The translations under genes were made by a program, and so were the position numbers. 64,000 bases of DNA from Trileptium ribeirensis. Its lineage: Eukaryota; Nematoda; Enoplea; Enoplida; Thoracostomopsidae. The DNA lies in the NCBI GenBank assembly GCA_030248225.1, contig JASANE010012050.1:1-64000 (forward strand), in the 5' to 3' direction. Shown in pieces: positions 14,001 through 29,000 of the stretch. The notes under the pieces were generated by a model. The model had not been told where the DNA came from and searched no databases. It worked only from the letters and a program-made list of their open reading frames with translations. Positions within the stretch are counted from its first letter, which is position 1. Each line of letters opens with the position of its first letter.

Positions 14001-17000
14001 GTAATATACACAAGCACGGGTAGCGTTAACCTTTAATTTTGTATCAATACGGTGGTCAAGGCTTTGAATTTGAGCGTCATCATGGTAAAGCATCCACCCG
14101 CCATCGAGTGAACTGGTTAATCCTGTGGCACAGCACAACATTTCCAGGCATTCGGAAACAGTCGAAGAGCCATCAAAACCAACTAGCTTAAATTTAGATA
14201 ATAGTTTCTAGAAACGAGATACAGTTTTCTATTGACTCTGTAAACAATATTACTATTCGGAAACCTTCGCACAACCATGATGGCAGATTCTTTCATATTA
14301 GTTCCAATACAGTGAAATTCCAAGGGTCTGAATTATCCGTGCTTATACCATATCTGAAGAATTTTCTGTTAAATCTACGGATTCTGTGCGATCAGAACCT
14401 CTAAAATGCCATTTTAACACTGATTGGTAACAGTGCGTAATCTGCTAGGTTTATGTGAACACAGATTCATGTTATCACTAAATTGGCAACTAATAATGGC
14501 TTAATAATGAAACAAATTACAATCGGAATACATGTCATTTCCATGAAACCTCTTAAAATTGCAACAGCGCATGTAAAATAATATGGTATTCAAAATAAGG
14601 TGCGTGCATTTTGGTAATATTCTCATGATTATTCAGCTTACTTTCAGCCAATCCTCGCTAAAATTTTCGCGTCGGGGTGGGGGGTGTGAACTTTAGTAGA
14701 AAACTCCTACAGCCTCTGTGGACACCTATGACTTTACAATTTAAGCGTAATGCATCAGTATTGTCCGCTTAAAAACATGCTTCAGAAACTCCTAGAGATA
14801 GTGCCCGAGAGTAAGAAGGTCTGCACCGTGAATTTTAAGGCACTGAATATCGATGGCCAATGTCAAGTTTAGGGGTCGAATTATGATGCGTGCCATGCCG
14901 TTCTCGATATACTAAGCCTAAGCGTTTGTCTTAGCTCAAGCTAAGGCCCTATATGAGCCATGTGCTAAGCTTAAGCTTAAGTCGAGGGGGAGGGCTAGCC
15001 CCCCGTACCCCTCGCTCTAAGCTGTTCTTTTTTATACCCAGCCTACAGTTGCTTAATATCTCTGAGAGATTACACAGAACAATAGGGGATCGCGCTTACT
15101 TGATACGTTTCGTTTGGCAAATGTACGGGGATGCTGTGGGGTTTTGAATGCTGGTAGGGCTTTCGCGTCAACAAAGACATTGTTTCCATGCGAGAAAGTC
15201 GAGTTAGTCGTGGTCCGTTCTCGAGACTCCGTTCCAAAGCACGCTGACAAAAGGTTGCAAATTGGCCTGCTTCACAGCTGTCATTAATTACGTAACACAT
15301 TGCAACATACACAATGTAAGACAAAATTTGAAAGTACTACATATCAGCGAAAGGTGCTTGCTGTCATGCTTAGACAACAATAAAAGTGTGTTATTAATAT
15401 ACAGTCGCTGCCTATAAACCGACATCCCCAGGAAGTCGGACCGACCCCCCGCAAAAAAAACTGGGTGGTCCGAACTACCCGCCCCCCAGAAACTCGGGGG
15501 GGGGGGGGGGGTCAGGCCGAAAACGCTCACGTCATCAGACACGGGCCAACATATGAGTGCAGGGAAGTGTCATACTCTTCCCTAATGCACTCTTGGTAAT
15601 ATCAATACTAGGTGCGCATAATCGCTTGCAGTCTCGTACTTCACACTGATGCATTAAAGCATTTTTAACATTATTTAATTGCTACATTGATTTCAATAGT
15701 CAGTCGGGCCAATTTGGTTCAAGCTTTTCTGCTCTAACCACTATAGTTCTTAAACGAGTTCACTATGACTTATCTTTACTTGTTAAATTACTTAATTGTA
15801 GAGTACTAGATATATCTTCGGATTTATAATATAAACATTCACTAAAGAATTTAATACCAGTTGCCTCTCATTAAAACTTAAAAGACCAATGTTCCAATCT
15901 AATTATGATCCAATCCAATCCAAACTAATCCAATTTCCCAATCATATTACATGGCTTTTGCTGTTGAGTTTACCCTAGGTAATAGGAGCCATAAATTGGT
16001 CCGCTGCTGCTGCGTAACCTTTGAGTAAACTAAGTAACTGCTTCAGCACTGTTTAAGATTTTTTCAGTGGTCAAACAAAGTTGAAGGATGCATGGGCTAA
16101 GATATAAAGGGTAATTTAAATCGTTGTTCCAAAGGTGTTATGATTTTGTAACGATTTTGCAGGTGCTAACCACGAAATTGAGGTTGACACCTTTCCGTAC
16201 TACCAGACTAGAAGGTGTGTGTTCAACCTAAATTTTTATATTTGGAGTCGTTTTTTAGTTAAAGTAAATAAATGATGCTCTTAACATGAAAAATCATTAT
16301 GGCACCAACGTGGAATCAAGAAAAGGATTAAGTCCTCGCTATGTCTGTTTTATTTTATTGATGTGAAATGATAAACCATGAAGTTATATGCTAAAGTCGA
16401 GACTATGCAGGCTCACAAATATTAACGAGCAGAACTATAGAAGCACAGATCACAATACAAAGGTTTTAGGTTGAACATATTACCACCAAAATTGTAGGAA
16501 CCTAATGGTTCGTGCGAAGCATCTAGTTTACTGATTCATGTATAAAAAGCTTGCCATAAACAGTAGGGTTAATGAGAACCCAAAGCGCAAAATCATTAAA
16601 TACAGTTCTTATAGAATATCGACTTTAAGTCATCTTCTAATTAATGACCTAAACTGGAATTCTATTTATATGGTTCGCAAGTCATTTACACACATTTTCG
16701 ATTTGAAACGGTTATAATTATTATTCTTTTAGAAAGCGTACAGTTTATCTTCAATATTCGGTTTGACTTTATGAGACACTTGCAATAAATGCAAGCATTG
16801 GCGTCGCCACGGGGAAGGGCGCTGGAAGCACGTGCCCCAGCTTGACGCCAGTGCTCCACCGCCAGTTTACAACCGGAACAACTTTTTTGACGAGCGCTCG
16901 TTAGATTACTATGCTGAGCTGACCCCACAATGCCTGGGTGTCCGCAGCTGAAAGTTTCTGGCAACGCCTCCAGATGTAAGCTGTTTATAACCTTTGTAGT

Positions 17001-20000
17001 TAATGTCGTTTATTGATTTTATCTACGTTTTGAATGACATATATTCGCATTGCAGTCTATATGTGCTCATAACTAAAAGCTTTATGGCCCGGTTAACCTA
17101 TGGGTTGAATCTAGGCTGACTTTGACGGTGAGTGAGTTTGAAATATTAAACGACGCTTCTGCAGTTATTATAAAAACTAGCAACAGGTGTTACTACAAAT
17201 AGTGGTAAATTCTAAACTTGTTGCAACTTGAACTCTTGGCGCCAAAAGCCGAAATTCCAGTCGTTACAAGTGTTCACATTGATACATTCGTTGATAAAGA
17301 GTATGATGTACTGATGACGTTCTTTTATAACAGCATAGATATACAGCGTTCCTATTACAGTTGCGACGGTGATGAAACCGCCGTTGCAAAAATAGCCCGA
17401 GAAGAACATTTCCAAAAATAGGATGGGCGCAACTCTTCTCAAACGGTAGTAGATAGGCTCTAAACATTATCCTCCGTAATAGATTCGAGGCAACCATTCT
17501 TTTATCTGTATTAGCCAATAAGACTTACGGATTGCGACATTCTCTGTTTAGATTTACAGGACATCCTCGCAATCAAGAATTTATCATATGGGAAACACAA
17601 TGAAAAGATAGTTAGCAGTAAATGTCAATAAATACCTTCGTACAGACCAGCGATCAAGCTGTTTACGTAGGAGCCATAGTACTGAATACTGGTTTGGCAA
17701 GAACAAGGGCAAGGATAGCGCCAGTAGCTGCCACGCCTATAACACCATATATTTCTGTAAAAATATGAAATAACCGAAACGTTATACAAATTAGTCATTA
17801 TTTGCAGATTACTTCTTTCGAAAAATTTGCAGCATTCTACACCGTTTCTACATATTTCGTACATTTTGCTCTATTTATGTTTAACACATTTAAAGCGAAA
17901 ACCTGTAGAAGTTTAAAATGCTCAGGACAAAACCCTGCCACTATATATATTCAACACTTTAACATTAAAATTCTGCTCGTGAATTAAATATTGGGAGGGT
18001 GCTATATCGTGCAATTCGATTAGTTTAGCTAATTCAATGTTTTAATCACAAGAGAAAAATAAGATGTGCACCCGCCCCAATGATAACTATGCCTCTACAC
18101 CAGAAAAACTTGGTTATTTTTATATCGTAAACTAATGAGTAAACCAATGTCTCAGAAAAATTCTGATCATCACTTTTGCGTCGATAAGTGCCCTAAAATA
18201 TCGATATGCCGATATGGGAGAGCTCGATTTCAACTTAGCGTAAGCTTTAGTTTTAATGCACTATTTGACAAAAGCAGAAAGCACAACTACTGGTACGCAG
18301 TCATAAGCTGGGTTCACATGTCAAACTTTTTGCTAAATTGTTGACGTCAAAATTTGAAAAATTTTGATCAAATTTGAAAACATTTTTTTACATTTTCGGT
18401 GAACTTGAACGTGTAAACACTGTTCAAATTTTTTCTAGCATATTACTTTAGCCAATCAGGGCGAAGGAATAGAGTCTGTAAATGTTTGAGCTTAAAATTT
18501 GAACTTAAATTTTGAAACAAAGTTGTTTGGTATATTTTTTCCTGACATTCAGTTTGATCAAAATTTGGTCAAATTTCGATCAAATGAGCTCAAATTTTGA
18601 GCAAAAAGTTTGACGTGAGAACGCAGCTTAAAAATGCCAAATCTATGTGTATAACCAATATAACAAATTTGCTTGCTTCAAATACATTAGTAACATATGT
18701 TTTTGGTTGAATTGGAGCATTTTATGCTTTAGTGATATTATATATACTGCATATTATTGTAGCGAGATGTTGCTTCCAGAGATTGAGCAGTTAACGGGTT
18801 AAAGATTTGGAGGCACACGCAATAAGTGTGTGGTCGATTCACCCAAAGATTCTACGTTTTACACTTCAGAATTGTTTTAAACTTTTTAGCAAAATTGAAA
18901 ATTATTCCGGGATTTTTGAAATAATTGTATTGTATTCTTTTGGGTAGATAAAACATATTTAAAACAATAAAATGAACTATTTTTGTTAGGTAATTGATTG
19001 TTTTACGTGTTTGTGAAATAATTAGTACATACCGTAGACGTTTGATTTGTGGTGTGAACTGTCGTGTAAAAATGTGTATAAGTGTGTGATATTGTCTATG
19101 TAATTAACACATTTTTAACATCTGCAAATGCTAAATTTAGCATGTGGCGCGTGGCAATTTAAATTTATAATTTGGCTTTAGGTATTGTGAAATCCAGATC
19201 GTTTGTTTATGCTTTTTAATACATGGCTGTGCCTTGGATATTTTGGTTATAAATTGTCTAGCACTGCTCTGTACTTTTGCATTTATTATTGCATGTATCG
19301 TTGAATGTGAGAGTGAATTTGATTTGCCTTGTGAGTTTTGAGCGTAAAATTTGATTTAAAATTGGATTGATTTCTGGTGTATATTCTGAAAATTTTATTC
19401 TAAATCAAAACATTTCAAAAACTGAGCTGAAATTGGATTTTTGTTGATAAATTTGATTCCACAAAATTTCCAGAAATTAGGCTATTTAAGACACTGAGCA
19501 GTAGTCTTGAGGCCTCAGTAGCCTCGATATTGCTGTAACTTGTTGAGTGGCGCTGCCACCATTTTATTGTGATGTTTTAATTGTAATTTTGTTAAAATAA
19601 ACTCTCCTCGTTTGTTTGTAAGACTCAATTGGAATTAAAGGGAAGGCTTATAAACATGGTCTGAGAGTAAAACCTATACCCTGGGACCACACAGGCTACA
19701 ATATTATTTAGCATGTTGTTGACAAGAACAAAAGCACTCTGAATTTTTAATGTCGCCAATGAAAATTCTCTTATATATATTTGTTAAAACGAAAATTCGA
19801 TTAGTAAAACCTAGCCGTTTTTATAAGTCGTTAGCAGCGATTATTACAAAGGTCACTCAAGAGCCCCAAAAATTACATCTCCGTCAACCGGTAATAAATA
19901 TGGTACAGCAGCCATTCGTTGACCAACTGGCTCGGTTTTTACCCCCCAAAATACCCCAAATTGTTTCTATGATCAATTTTCCAATGTCAATCGGGACCCG

Positions 20001-23000
20001 CCACTGAGCCCTGGGCAAAACACAAATTTCTCGATGGATCTATACAGAGTTCAACAATGTACAGTAATGACAGTAACGGTGGCCGCTAGTATCAGTGGGA
20101 TTTCCAAACGCACTGTCATCGATTGGTATATGAAGCTGCGCGATATCTGTTCCGAGGTACTGATCGACTCACCAGATCTCTTCCGACTGGGAGGACCTGG
20201 AGTTGTGGTTCAAGTCGACGAAAGTGTGGTCGCGAAGCGCAAATATGATCGGGGTCGGATGGTTCGGTGCCAGTGGGTCTTTGGCATCTATGACACTCAA
20301 GCGAAGTGTGGCTACATCAGCTTGGTGGGCACCAGAGATGCTGCTTCCACTGATTCAGCGATTTGTCCGTTCCGATACGACCATCTGGAGCGATGAGTGG
20401 CGGGCATATCGTGGCATCAATGCTATGGCCGGGGTTAATCCACCATACATTCATCAGACGGTCAACCACTCCCGCAATTTCGTCGATCCAGTCACGGGAG
20501 TGTGTACCAACTCAGTCGAGGCGTACTGGAGTAGATTGAAAAACAAAACCCGGTACCCTGGCTGCCGTGAAGTCATTCCTGCCCTTTGCCATGAATTCAT
20601 GTGGCGTGAACGGTTGGGACGGGAGCCACAACAGGCGTGGTTTTTGTTTGCTCGTCACTACCGATCAGATGTTTGAATTCGTGTTAACTTTCAAAATTTC
20701 CACTATTTTACATAATAAAAATGCATAGGCACCGCATTAATTGCAACAACTGAACATTGGTAATTATAGCTGAACAGCAATGCAAGTCGCGGCTGAGGTG
20801 AAGCAGAATGACACCCCAAAGAATTGCACCAAAATTTATACACTTATGTAATTTGTCGCGCTGATCACGAATCTGGCCTCCGTTTCCCTGCATGGCCCCT
20901 GATTCCCGAGATGACCTATTGAAGGTGGCCCTGTGTTATGCTGTGCTCGTTCGCTCACTCACTGTAGGTCGACTCGGCAGCCGTCAGTAATTGATGTGAG
21001 AACGCATCGCGTATATTTATAATTTTTTATGCTTTCTTATTGCGACTTGCATTGCTGTTCAGCTATAATTACCAATGTTCAGTTGTTGCAATTAATGCGG
21101 TGCCTATGCATTTTTATTATGTAAAATTTTGAATTTCGATCATCAGCTCCGCCTCCACTGACTTAAAAAGAAAATAAAAAAAACTGTCAAAATACTCCGA
21201 ATTATTTAAACTCCGATATTGGATGGAGCCGGGTGAGGCTTGGGTTAAATATTGCATTTGAAGCTTACCTGTCACTCTCCCAACTGGCATAATCGCCGGC
21301 AGCACCTTCTTCGCTTCAGGACACCAATCTCAATTAGACCATTTATACACCCTGCATTGTCAGATTTGAAACGGAACAAATCGTTGATGTCTTACACGGT
21401 GAAAGCAACAGGGTAGGCAGGTCCAAAAACAGCCATCGACACAAATGCAACTTCGAACAAGAAAAAGGATGCAAATGACAGACAAGGGCGCGAGAAAATC
21501 TTTCTCAGTAAAAAAGGATGCAAACGACAGACAAGGGTGTGAGAAAATCTTTCTCAGTAAAAAATGGATTGAAATGTATTACCTGTGTAGTAACTTGATT
21601 GGAAGACGTCAATTTGATTAGTTGGCACATAAGTTCGTCCTGTAATTCTGGACAATTTGTAACTTGTCCTAGTGCATTTTGCGCGAGATCAACGTGATAA
21701 TCAGCAGCTTCTTGTTGCAGAGGGACTGTACTGAACAAGTGACAGGACTGAAATATATACATAATATTTACCCTCGGGTTTGCCATAGGTAAAACCACAC
21801 TTCAAATCCACAAAAAAGTAGGTTTCCCACTTCTAGTTCCTAAACTAAAGTCGGACACATCCTGATGTTCTTTCAAGTAGCAGGTACGGTAACCGACACC
21901 TAGGAATCATGAACAGAATGCGACAGATACTAATTCAACCAAGTATATAATATACACCGTAGACGTGCCAAATTAAAAACCAATAGTTGTAAATTTTTGT
22001 TGTAAAGATAGATCTTCCTGTTTCTTGCTTATGGCATTAATGCAGATATTTATACCAACAATGACTACCAATCATGACCGGATAGGCGAATACTGACAGC
22101 GGCGCTGGCGTGATTTTTTACAGTGACAAAAATTTATTATGCTTTCGTGCGAAAATTTGGTCCCACAATGACTTGTTATATTGATTGGAATTTCAATTTT
22201 GTTTTGGTCGTTAGTAAAAACGGGACCTTAGATTGCCTACAATTTGGCATACTCTATACAGAAGTAAACTGGAATATGTTGTTCATATTTGAACACACCA
22301 AAATATTGTCTGCGTTTTATTAATTTTGTCATGCTTTCGCCTAGACGGTTCTAATCAGTAGTATTGATGTGTTGATATTGACGTTTTCGTTGGTACATTG
22401 TATCGTTATCGTGTTTATTTTCGTAAAAATGTATACTCAATCGTTATAACTATATATGTCGTAACCAGGAAAAATCGGGATGTTTCACGATTTCATAATC
22501 ATATCAGTTTAGCATTTCCTTAAGTCAGTTCATAACCAACATTCACCGCTTCTGTTATTTGGCTTGCAGCTTGCATACATACAGTAATCGGTAGCAAGTG
22601 TTTTAGTACCAAACTATGGATTATTTTTTTATAGTCTGATGGTTCAATATGAAAGGGTCACAAACATTTCAGCCATTTCCCGTGATACAGAAACGTAAAA
22701 TAAAAACGTTATTAATGTAGCATTATATTTTGTCACAGTACCAGTTTCGTCTATATAAAGGCGCAAAAATAACTCAGGTGTAAGTATAATCTACCAGTAG
22801 TCGTTAAAAGCAGTTATTAGTTTATTAATTTATCCAGCAATGTTATAATGAATTATAAAATATGCGCAGAATACTTGAACAACACTCTTTGTTCAAGTAT
22901 AGTTACGATGTAGATGAAAATGTGTCCTGTAAACAGAGCGGCGGTGTCGATCTTCTACCTCCTTCCCCAACTTTTTGGCACGTACGAGGTCTAGAGTGTG

Positions 23001-26000
23001 GCGACTGGAACCATTAGTGGCGTCGTAGCAATTGGTCATTTTCCCGCGTATCCTAATCAATTTAGAGACTCCGGAGGGATGGAAGGACGAGTCAACTTTA
23101 TCCGGGTTGGAACAAATGGCGATGCTTATATGTATATGCTATACCATCCTACCTGTAGATATGATATTTGCACAAACCCAAGACAAGCACCTTACGATCA
23201 GTTGAACAAACCGAATAGAAGTGTTTTGAAAAAGGCCCGAAAAATCTTGTAGTTAGCAGGTATCACTATATACCCAAAACACAGCTTTGCCAAAACGCTG
23301 CGAATATCAAATATTAATTATTCATGAGAAATCTAACATGTTAGTCAAAATCATTTCTTTGAATGTTTTTAAGAAAAGTATCTTTAAAATATCAGAGAAA
23401 ATTTTCTTATATTTCAGTAAAGCAGTCATGAACCGCATTTCTGTGAGATTGCAAAGAAATATTTTCTCAGAATCTAAATATTCCACTGGAATTTCAAAGT
23501 AATGTGTTAAAATTAAAAACGACGTGCTTGAAAATTTGGAATATACACTTTGAAAAATGGTAGAAACTAGGCTGGCACAGTGACCTCTGTTTCCTATAAT
23601 TACGTTCAATTGAAGAAAATTTTTTTATCTGTTTGTGGCACTCATAACTCTTCACTAGGTTGACGGATTTTCGCAATTTTTATTCGACGCATTATAGCCT
23701 ACAAATGTGCATCAAGCTAAATTGTATACTGCTTCTAGATAAACAAGATATTACTATAAAAATAAAATTATTCATTAATAATGAATAATATTTTCGACTG
23801 TCCTCGGCAATCATTTTAAAAGCAAATCATGGCAATTCAGCAAACGTGATCTGAAATATGCATAAAAGTGGCGGATCCAAGAATATGCTGGATTTAACAA
23901 ACTGTAACGGAGAGGATGACGCATGTGCTGCTGTCCAACGAACTGCAGCGGAGTGTGTAGCGCATATGGCGGTATCCAAGAAACATGAACTCAGACGCAT
24001 TTGTTGTAAACTTACCCTAAATTTTGATATCTTTTACATGAGATTACTTAGGTAATTTAACAAATACAATGAACAAATTCTTCTGCAGCAGCCACAGCAT
24101 AACTCTAAATATCTATTGCTGGTTGAAAGGCGACGACTGGCGGAAGTCTAGCGCCCCATCGACCTCCATTAGATACGCCTATGCATAAAACTGAGAAAGG
24201 AACCGTAGCATTCATACCGAGTTTATGTTTGTATGTACTTACCTATTCTAAAACAGCAACAATAAAGGTTAATATAAAATGTGCAATTTTCGTGATCAAA
24301 GCTCCACTTGAACACGGACACCGCAAAGTGTTTTTTCCAGTACATACTTTGTATAGTTTCATGGCATCTTTCCGGCGTCCCTCGTCTTTGATTGATGTTA
24401 ATGGTTCCGGCACTGTTGGGTCGCAATCACAAATTAAGCTGTTCGTCCATAGCTTGCTATCTGAAAATCAAATTACCTTGGCTATGTCGTTAAAGAACCG
24501 AGTAATTTAAACGGAGAGAGCGGAGTTTCCACTGACGTAGCTAGGGAGAAAGATCTTGAAAATATATATTTTACTTCTTTCTGTCACGCAGAACTCATTA
24601 TCAAGTGGATCGACTTCAACAAATTTTTTATCAAGAGGATGTGCCCTTAAGTTGAACGTGAACAGCTGTGGCCACATCTTCGGGGTCATAATGGCAAAAA
24701 ACATCTTTTAAATATTCTTTACAAATCTGCCCATACGAGTATCAGTCCTTCACAGCCCATATTTCGCGACACAGGCTTTGCATTGGAAAACCGAGACCAC
24801 ATGAAATACAGAAACAGCTCGTCGAGATCTACAAATTTGCTGATCATCACTTTTTGTGCCACCACTGCACGGGCCCCTGTGGGCCTGACTATGGTTCATT
24901 GACCTTTTGCCAGAAATATTGATGTTCCAAAGTTTCGGTTTTATTGTGTTACGGTCGACAAGCACGATTTCGAAAGTGTGAGTTTTTATTTGTTTGGTTA
25001 TGTATTGCGTGCAGGGCATCCAGCATGGTCTATATATATAGATTTTTGGGTACACTGAATGCGGTAGTTTGGTTATCAAAAGTCTAGCACGACTATTCAA
25101 TGCCTTGTGAGCTGTTTCAAAGGGTTTAGGAACCCGATTGCCAGAATATATTCTGTCTCCAGCATCTCGGCAAATATGTATTGCTAACAGCGTATGAATG
25201 AATGGGTATGTTGGATACCATGGTTTGGTTATCTAGAGACAGCAGGAATACTTCAAGGGTTTTCCGTAGTATTCGATGGGTTTAGGGTCGCCGAGATTTT
25301 AGGGTTTTCGTGGGTTCAGAGTTACAGAGGTTTTAGTGTGGTGTAAACATCAAACACAAAGCCTGTAACAAGTGTTTATACTTATACAAAACAACTACCA
25401 GATGGAACTACGTTCGCTCCGTTTTATCTTCGGTGTCGAGATACGAGTTAAGAATGGGTAGCTTAGATTGCTTTGTTCACTTTGAATATAAATTTATCCG
25501 TTATTTCGTGTGAAAGACTAGAAATAGCCAGTTGTTTAAATTTACATGTTATTTGACCATAAGTCAGACTGTGGCCCCGCAAAAGTGAGCTTGTGTCAGA
25601 GTTTGTAAGGATTTTGTAATACAAAGACAGATTGTTCTTATCACAGAAAGTGATTATTACTAGTGAAGCTCGCTTGCGAGCCAGAATTCGAGTGGTGAGA
25701 ACAATCCCCCGAAGTCTGTTGTAGAAAGCACACAGAAACAAAACCTACACACAGTACGCAGGTGCAGCATTATATAAGCCGTGAATGATGAGTCATAGTT
25801 ACGCCCGCCTCTTTTGATAGCCAACATATGCAGTAGACAAAACATGATACAACGAGTACAAAACAATGAACTAACAATTTAATTATTCAATAAAACCCTA
25901 AATTGACCGTGAAAAGAACGTTAAAGAATTCAAACCGACACTTGAGAAAAATCTCATTTTTCATACCAAGTATGAAGCAGAAGTGTGAAAAATATTTGCC

Positions 26001-29000
26001 ACACAAAATTTTTGACACTCGCGATCAGCTTGTTGGCCCAGAAAACCCAATAACCGACACTAAAACCAACAATAAGCACACATTTAGGTGCATTTCCCAC
26101 GAGTTTTCACCAAATATGAAATTTGACACCAACTATAAGCTTATAGACTCCAGATGGGAAGTAGTTGAAAAACTTGTTATATATCATTGGAAAGCCTTGG
26201 TAAGGCTACATGAATAGGCCTATTAGTTTACGGATAACTCGTTTACTTATCGAGAAAAGTCGCAAAAACTGGAGGGGGTGCCCGAAAAATGGGACAAAAT
26301 GACGTCATTTTGCCCCATAACTTTTCCCTACTTTTCCCTTCGGGCTCCGTCCCTACACCTAAATCTACCATTGCGGTTCGAATGAGCTATATTGCATCAA
26401 AATCTGCCCAACCGTTATCGAGATCCAGGTGCGACAGACACACAGACAGGACATCCTCAACCCTCCTCCAGAGCCAAAAATTGAAAACTCTCGTTCCACT
26501 CGATCGCTTCGCTCTCTCATTCCATTCGAATTCAAATTAGCCCGGTTTTAGAGTATTGTAAACTTTCACTGTATGTATGTGTGTTTTGTTATTATTACGG
26601 TAATACACGTCAAAAGAGCGGAATGTATTATTTATGTTTTAGGATTAAAAGGTGTCCACTGGTCACTTGCGTTTCTCAAGCTCCAAAGCAACACTGTACG
26701 ACTGTGCCGGCAAATAAACAGGCAAAATATGCTTGCTGTGCTATTAATTAAAAATACTCAGGTATTGTTTTGTAGATAGATATGTTTTCTGCAATTGTGA
26801 AAATCCATCCTATCGGAAATTTTGTTTGCACTCGGTGGTCATAGATATCTGTTCATCCAGAAATCAGATATGCTGGTCGTGGTCAATTCTGCTCACACGC
26901 TGAATGGTATTATCAGTGCCAAAAAGTTTCGCGCATGGTGTTGGATCATTGCGGTAATAAAAACTACATTGCTGATACATTTAGCAGGGGCATGGAGCAA
27001 CCAGAACTACCAAGCACATCATGGTCATGCTGATACCGGTATGGAAATCATAAGCACGCTGTTGGTGTCAGTCAATTTCAAGTCGTTTAAAGTACCGACA
27101 AAAGCATCTCGAGTTTTCGATACGGCAAAGGGTTTATAACACAGGATGACAAACATCTTAGCATTACAACACAACTCTATCACTTATATAGCAGTTAGCA
27201 TCGTTACCCGTACTTATATATGTCTATATTATCTACCTGGATCACCATCTTCTTCCATCAATTTTTGCACTAATTTTTCATACGCTGTGCCTGGATGTTG
27301 TCCACCCGCTGAAGCCAAGTTCAAATGATAGAGCCAACGATCCTAAATCAAAACATTTCATGATATCGGGAAACTGAATATTGATGAAAATTTGGCCATT
27401 TGAAATACAGTGTAGCCATTATACGCTTCAATATATCCCAGATGTCAAAAATGTGTTTATTTCCGTTCATCTTGCCACAAAGTAATGCTTAAGAAACGGA
27501 CACATTCGTTTTTGTTTCAAACTATATATCGGCTATATTGAATAAATTAGCTCCGTATATCATCGTGCAAATAAGTCTGCAACTAATGTATGGGAACGTA
27601 TTTGACACAAAATGATAGAGTGTATTTATAAATTTCTCATAACAGAAAAATCGCTTTGCATACCAGCTAATAATACTTGGCTGGGAAATACATAACGGAG
27701 CGAACGTCAAACACACTTCGCCGAACATAATCACACGTTCACCTCTTAAATATGTTATGCCAGAATTAATGTGTACATCGCACAACGTTCGATAAACGCA
27801 AGTTTGTGCTATCGAAACCGATTTGCACAAATGATATTGACGCATACAGACCACTCAGTTATATTGGATATATTGCTCGGTTCCTTAATAACGCGTGTGC
27901 AAACATACACCAAACGAAAAGTTCTGCATTACAAGTAGTTTCAGAACAAGTGAAGCGCAGATGTAGAATCGGTGAATGTAAAGTATATATTGAAATTTTG
28001 ATATTTCTTTCTCGAACATATATGAAACAAGGCTTTTTGGTAGGTTTTAAGGCTTAACGGTAACTTTTCCAGCAGAAGACATGGACGATGTGCAAGATTT
28101 GGATTACGTGCCGAAGCGCTGTCGCTATCCATCGCAACAGTGCATATCTATTTATATCATTTTCATAACTCCGTTGGAATAAACTAGTTTATAATCTATA
28201 GTGTTGTTCAGGAATGGAAAATGGGTTGGTGGGTCATATGTTGCTCGGGCCGTCTTTTTTGTGGGTCACCGTGGGTCGTGAGTCAGACACCGTGGGTGTA
28301 TTTCCATGGGTCGCCTGAGACGGACTAAATTTTCAGCTTGTGGTTTATCTCGAGCGCTTTCTGTATTTGATAAAACTGCTCCAATATAGAAGTATTGTAG
28401 CGTGACCTTTATTTGCTTTCATTTTAGCTTATATATAGATAACATTAGTCTCATAATAAAACTGCTCGAATTGAGTTGTTAATGTTATAGTATTCTAATA
28501 AATTTTCTAACAAACTAAATATTCCGCTCAATTTTGGCTATGTTACTCTCACAAAAGTTAAAGTTTATGAACATTACCACATTAATACGTTAAGTTTTTG
28601 ACTACAACGTTAATGTTTGGGGATGTCCCTGCGTTAATTGATATATTGACACAGTTATCGATATATTTGATACAGCACAAAATGCGAAAGGCAAATTTCA
28701 TGTTGCATTTTTAGCTTATATATAGATAACATTAGTCTCATAACAAAACTGCTCGAATTGAGTTGAAAACAATTGCAAATTTACAGTGGATGAGTTGTTA
28801 ATGTTATAGTATTCTAATAAATTTTCTAACAAACTAAATATTCCGCTCAATTTTGGCCATGTTACTCTCACAAAAGTTAAAGTTTGTGAACATTACCACA
28901 TTAATACGTTAAGTTTGTGACAACAACGTTGATGTTTGTGGATGTCCCTGCGTTAATTGATATCCTGACACAGGTATCGATGTTTTTCATACAGCACAAA

